Shown piece after piece: positions 61,618 through 64,000 of a stretch of 64,000 bases of DNA (the first letter of the stretch is position 1; the number at the start of each line of letters is the position of its first letter). Source of the stretch: Silene latifolia (taxonomy: Eukaryota > Streptophyta > Magnoliopsida > Caryophyllales > Caryophyllaceae). The position numbers and the translations under genes were made by a program. The notes under the pieces were generated by a model. It was not told where the DNA came from, searched no databases, and worked only from the letters and a program-made list of their open reading frames with translations. The DNA lies in contig NC_133534.1 in the NCBI RefSeq assembly GCF_048544455.1, positions 219,027,735-219,091,734 on the forward strand. Reading direction: 5' to 3'.

Positions 61618-62325
61618 TGACGCGGATATGGACCCCATGGAAGAGGTTGTGCTCGACATAGAGCACCAATCAAAACCAGGCCCAAAGAACACATTTTTTA
61701 TGCATGAAAATTGGATGGGTTTACGTAAAAGAGAGGTATTATGCGCGGTTGAAGCCCAAGATACGCACACCCCTTGATGCCGTGTGGGAACAAAAGAAAA
61801 TCAATGGGAACAAGGGGAGAGAGGGCCGAATGTGGCGGCACCAAGGGAGAGGAATCCTAGCTTATATTTTTGCATTTTTCAACATAGTTTGAATAAGATT
61901 TGACAAAAGGTCTAGGTTGTAAGTTCTATGCATCTAATCATCCTAGAACTTACAACTAGCATTTAATATTTTGCTTGGAGGCCAAGGACTTTTTCCTATA
62001 AAAGGACCTAGCCTCCCTCATTTGTAAGCATCCAAAGTTGAAGTAAAAACATTTTAGAGAGAGAAACTTGTTGGTTTCAATCTTTTTCCAAAGAGTCGAT
62101 GCTTTCGAGTCTTGCCTTAAACTAAGGACGTGCTCCGCAGTTTGAGTTGAATTGCTTGACGCGTTTCGAGTAATTCCTCATTGTTATCACTATAGGTCTA
62201 GTGATACCAAATATCCCATTGTTTTCGATCTCTTCTCAAGGAATCGAAACAAATATCCTTTATCTTTTGCACAACAAAAACCCCAAAAACAAAACAATTA
62301 AGTCTTCCGCTACGTATACGCATCA
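61618..62325 (+). repeat. Element F 5' LTR
   Basis: 708 bp, TGACGC...GCATCA ends, a near inverted repeat of the A and B type termini. Its partner LTR is outside the window, so the boundary rests on the PBS position and on the satellite break. Confidence 0.85.
61995..62006 (+). promoter_or_regulatory. Element F LTR TATA box
   Basis: cctataaaagga, a strong TATA box. A gagagagaaac leader lies about 60 bp further on. Confidence 0.7.
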
Positions 62326-62327
62326 AA

Positions 62328-62340
62328 TGGTATCAGAGCT
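62328..62340 (+). promoter_or_regulatory. Element F primer-binding site
   Basis: tggtatcagagct, an exact initiator-Met tRNA site, two bases after the LTR end. Confidence 0.93.
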
Positions 62341-62612
62341 TCGGCTCTTGATCACCCCAAAAAAATCAAGACGGTCCTAAGGAGGTCCCAATCAGTTGAT
62401 AGTTGAATATCCAACGCGCTTGGTGTTCAAAGATTAAACTCGGCGAGGTAGTTAAGGTTTAATCGGTTGGATCTTGAAGGCACGAATTGAACAAAAAAAA
62501 AAAAAAAAAAACGAAAATCACTGTTCACGGTACTGTTCAATGACAAAAAAAAAAAAAAAAAAAAAAAACACTTCCTTCTTTTTTCAAAAACTCAAAACCC
62601 CAATCACCAAAC
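62341..62612 (+). other. Element F leader
   Basis: 272 bp without coding signal. It has two long A runs (about 62493-62511 and 62545-62568) either side of actgttcacggtactgttca at 62520-62539. Confidence 0.75.
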
Positions 62613-64000
62613 ATGAACTTCGACGATCCAAACTTTCTCAAGGATCTTCAAAAGGCCTTAAAGAATTTACAAGAACACGATCCCAAATGGCATCCTAGAC
62701 GTGAACGAGTCATTGACGAGTTCAAAATGAGTGAACTACCCGAGTTCACAGGAAGCACGGATCCCGAGTCTTACCTTGAATGGGAAAGACAAATAGATCG
62801 GATGTTTGATTTTAAGGGACTTGATGATGAACAGAGCTGCAAGTACGCCATTTTGAAATTAAGAAATGGGGCTTCATTATGGTATGAAAGCCTTAAGACC
62901 AGAAGAGTTCGAGCCGGAAAATCAAAGATAACATCATGGCACGTGCTTAAACTCAAATTACGGAAAAGATATGTACCCGCCACCCATAGGCTTACAACCT
63001 ATCGTAAGATCACCGATCTTACCCAAGGAAGACTAAGTGTCCTGGAATACATCAACGAATTTGAGAATCTAGCCTTAATGGGAGACTTGGTGGAAGATGA
63101 AGACATAAGGATGGCGCGATTCCTACGAGGTCTAAACCGCAACATCGCCCATGTTGTCGAGTTACAGAATTACTCCGATTTCGATACCTTGTGTAGTATG
63201 TGTCTCAAAGTGGAGGCGCAAGGAAAGACGAAGGTGGCAACCACCTATGGTGAGAATAGCCGGACTTGGAAAAATGAGAACAACTCAAGGACAGGCACAA
63301 CGGGGAACACCACCGATCCCAAGACGACTCCTACCCCCAGTGCTGCTATCAAACCACCCGCCTCAAAGGAGAATAGCTACACGCAGATTCGGTGTTTTAA
63401 ATGTCAAGGGTTTGGGCATTTCAAAAATGCGTGCCCGAATCAGCGAACCATCACCCTAAGAGAAGCCGTGAAATGTCGTGATGAACTGTTCGAAGAAGAG
63501 GAAAGAACCGAGGGTATTTTTAATCTCGATGGAGAAGAAGAAGAGGCACACGCCGAGAACATCGAGGATTACGTCGCTCCTAGTTATGACTGTGTTTTGG
63601 TTCTCCGAACCCTGCAAGCCCAAACGTCGCCCATGGAAACGGAGCAACGAGGTCAAATATTCCACACCAAATGCCAAGTGAAAGACAAATGGTGTAGCCT
63701 AATCATTGACGGAGGCAGTTGCACCAACGTCGCCTCAAAGGAGATGGTGGAGAAATTAAAACTACCCACGACACCTCACCCAAAACCATACGCCCTGCAT
63801 TGGTTGGATGACGAGAATAAGGTGAAAATCACTAAGCAAGTGAGAGTGGCACTGACCATGGGATCTTACAACGACGACATCCTATGCGATGTTGTACCAA
63901 TGGATGCATGTCATGTCCTATTAGGACGGCCTTGGCAGTATGACCGGGATGTGGTGCATCGCGGTCGAAGCAACGAGTACGAGTTGGTAAGTAAGGGAAA
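62613..64000 (+). CDS. Element F gag-protease, intact and open to the window end
   Basis: Reading from the ATG at 62613 (MNFDDPNFLKDLQKALKNL) I find no stop in 462 codons up to the window edge. The gag core spans about residues 45-140 (FTGSTDPESYLEWERQIDRM, ASLWYESLKTRR, LEYINEFENL). A Thr/Pro-rich linker comes next, then a complete zinc knuckle CFKCQGFGHFKNAC at 261-274, an acidic stretch (LFEEEERTEG, GEEEEA), and the aspartic protease with LIIDGGSCTNVAS (Asp at about 366) and DACHVLLGRPWQYD. Gag would form the particle and bind RNA; the protease would cut the polyprotein. Unlike A-D, this copy has no visible frame break, so it is the best candidate for a recently active element here. RT is presumed to follow outside the window. 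Confidence 0.92.
   Translation, partial: MNFDDPNFLKDLQKALKNLQEHDPKWHPRRERVIDEFKMSELPEFTGSTDPESYLEWERQIDRMFDFKGLDDEQSCKYAILKLRNGASLWYESLKTRRVRAGKSKITSWHVLKLKLRKRYVPATHRLTTYRKITDLTQGRLSVLEYINEFENLALMGDLVEDEDIRMARFLRGLNRNIAHVVELQNYSDFDTLCSMCLKVEAQGKTKVATTYGENSRTWKNENNSRTGTTGNTTDPKTTPTPSAAIKPPASKENSYTQIRCFKCQGFGHFKNACPNQRTITLREAVKCRDELFEEEERTEGIFNLDGEEEEAHAENIEDYVAPSYDCVLVLRTLQAQTSPMETEQRGQIFHTKCQVKDKWCSLIIDGGSCTNVASKEMVEKLKLPTTPHPKPYALHWLDDENKVKITKQVRVALTMGSYNDDILCDVVPMDACHVLLGRPWQYDRDVVHRGRSNEYELVSKG

Larger units (their letters stand above)
61618..64000 (+). mobile_element. Gypsy element F, 5' part, cut by the window end
   Basis: The LTR starts TGACGCGGATATGG at 61618 and ends ACGCATCA at 62325. 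A canonical PBS, a leader and an uninterrupted gag-protease frame follow. It is related to A and B by protein but has its own LTR. RT, integrase and the 3' LTR lie beyond 64000, so the TSD cannot be checked; the left flank is ttcac. Confidence 0.92.

Overview
This window is repeat-only plant nuclear DNA. I find no host protein gene, rRNA, tRNA or CRISPR array. The plant origin follows from Ty1/copia and Ty3/gypsy LTR retrotransposons with plant-type primer-binding sites (TGGTATCAGAGC and variants), TG...CA termini and 5-bp target-site duplications (TSDs), all embedded in a long tandem satellite. I cannot name the species. The satellite plus chromovirus mix, with gypsy LTRs bounded by TGATG...CATCA as in plant centromeric (CRM-type) retrotransposons, makes a centromeric or pericentromeric origin a reasonable inference, not a demonstrated fact.

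Layout. 1-519: satellite, monomer about 43 bp. 520-12748: a solo-LTR-like element (TSD GGTTC) split by a Ty1/copia element on the minus strand at 2008-10698. 12749-27053: 14.3 kb of satellite in a higher-order repeat of about 1.76-2.28 kb, typically near 2.0 kb. 27054-33954: gypsy element A (TSD CAATT). 33955-34062: 108 bp of satellite. 34063-39937: gypsy element B (TSD GATTC). 39938-41805: satellite. 41806-45606: 3' half of an A-type element (C). 45607-45714: satellite. 45715-51591: a second B-type element (D, TSD GATTC). 51592-54419: satellite. 54420-59302: satellite with a different higher-order period of 1145 bp. 59303-60868: a 1.57-kb solo LTR on the minus strand. 60869-61617: satellite. 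61618-64000: 5' part of a third gypsy element (F), with an uninterrupted gag-protease frame that runs off the window.

C and D are not independent insertions. Positions 30177-41805 and 41806-53716 form a direct tandem duplication of about 11.6-11.9 kb. It joins the middle of A's reverse transcriptase to satellite through a 4-bp AAGG microhomology. The two copies share the same flanks, the same TSD, the same LTR minisatellite difference and the same internal stop.

The retroelement frames in copia, A, B, C and D are broken by many small indels. When duplicate copies are lined up by eye, most disagreements touch CAG or CTG trinucleotides or homopolymers. That suggests many apparent frameshifts are consensus errors at CHG-methylated sites rather than true decay. 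No gene here acts with another in a host pathway; each element encodes only its own capsid protein, protease, integrase and reverse transcriptase/RNase H.
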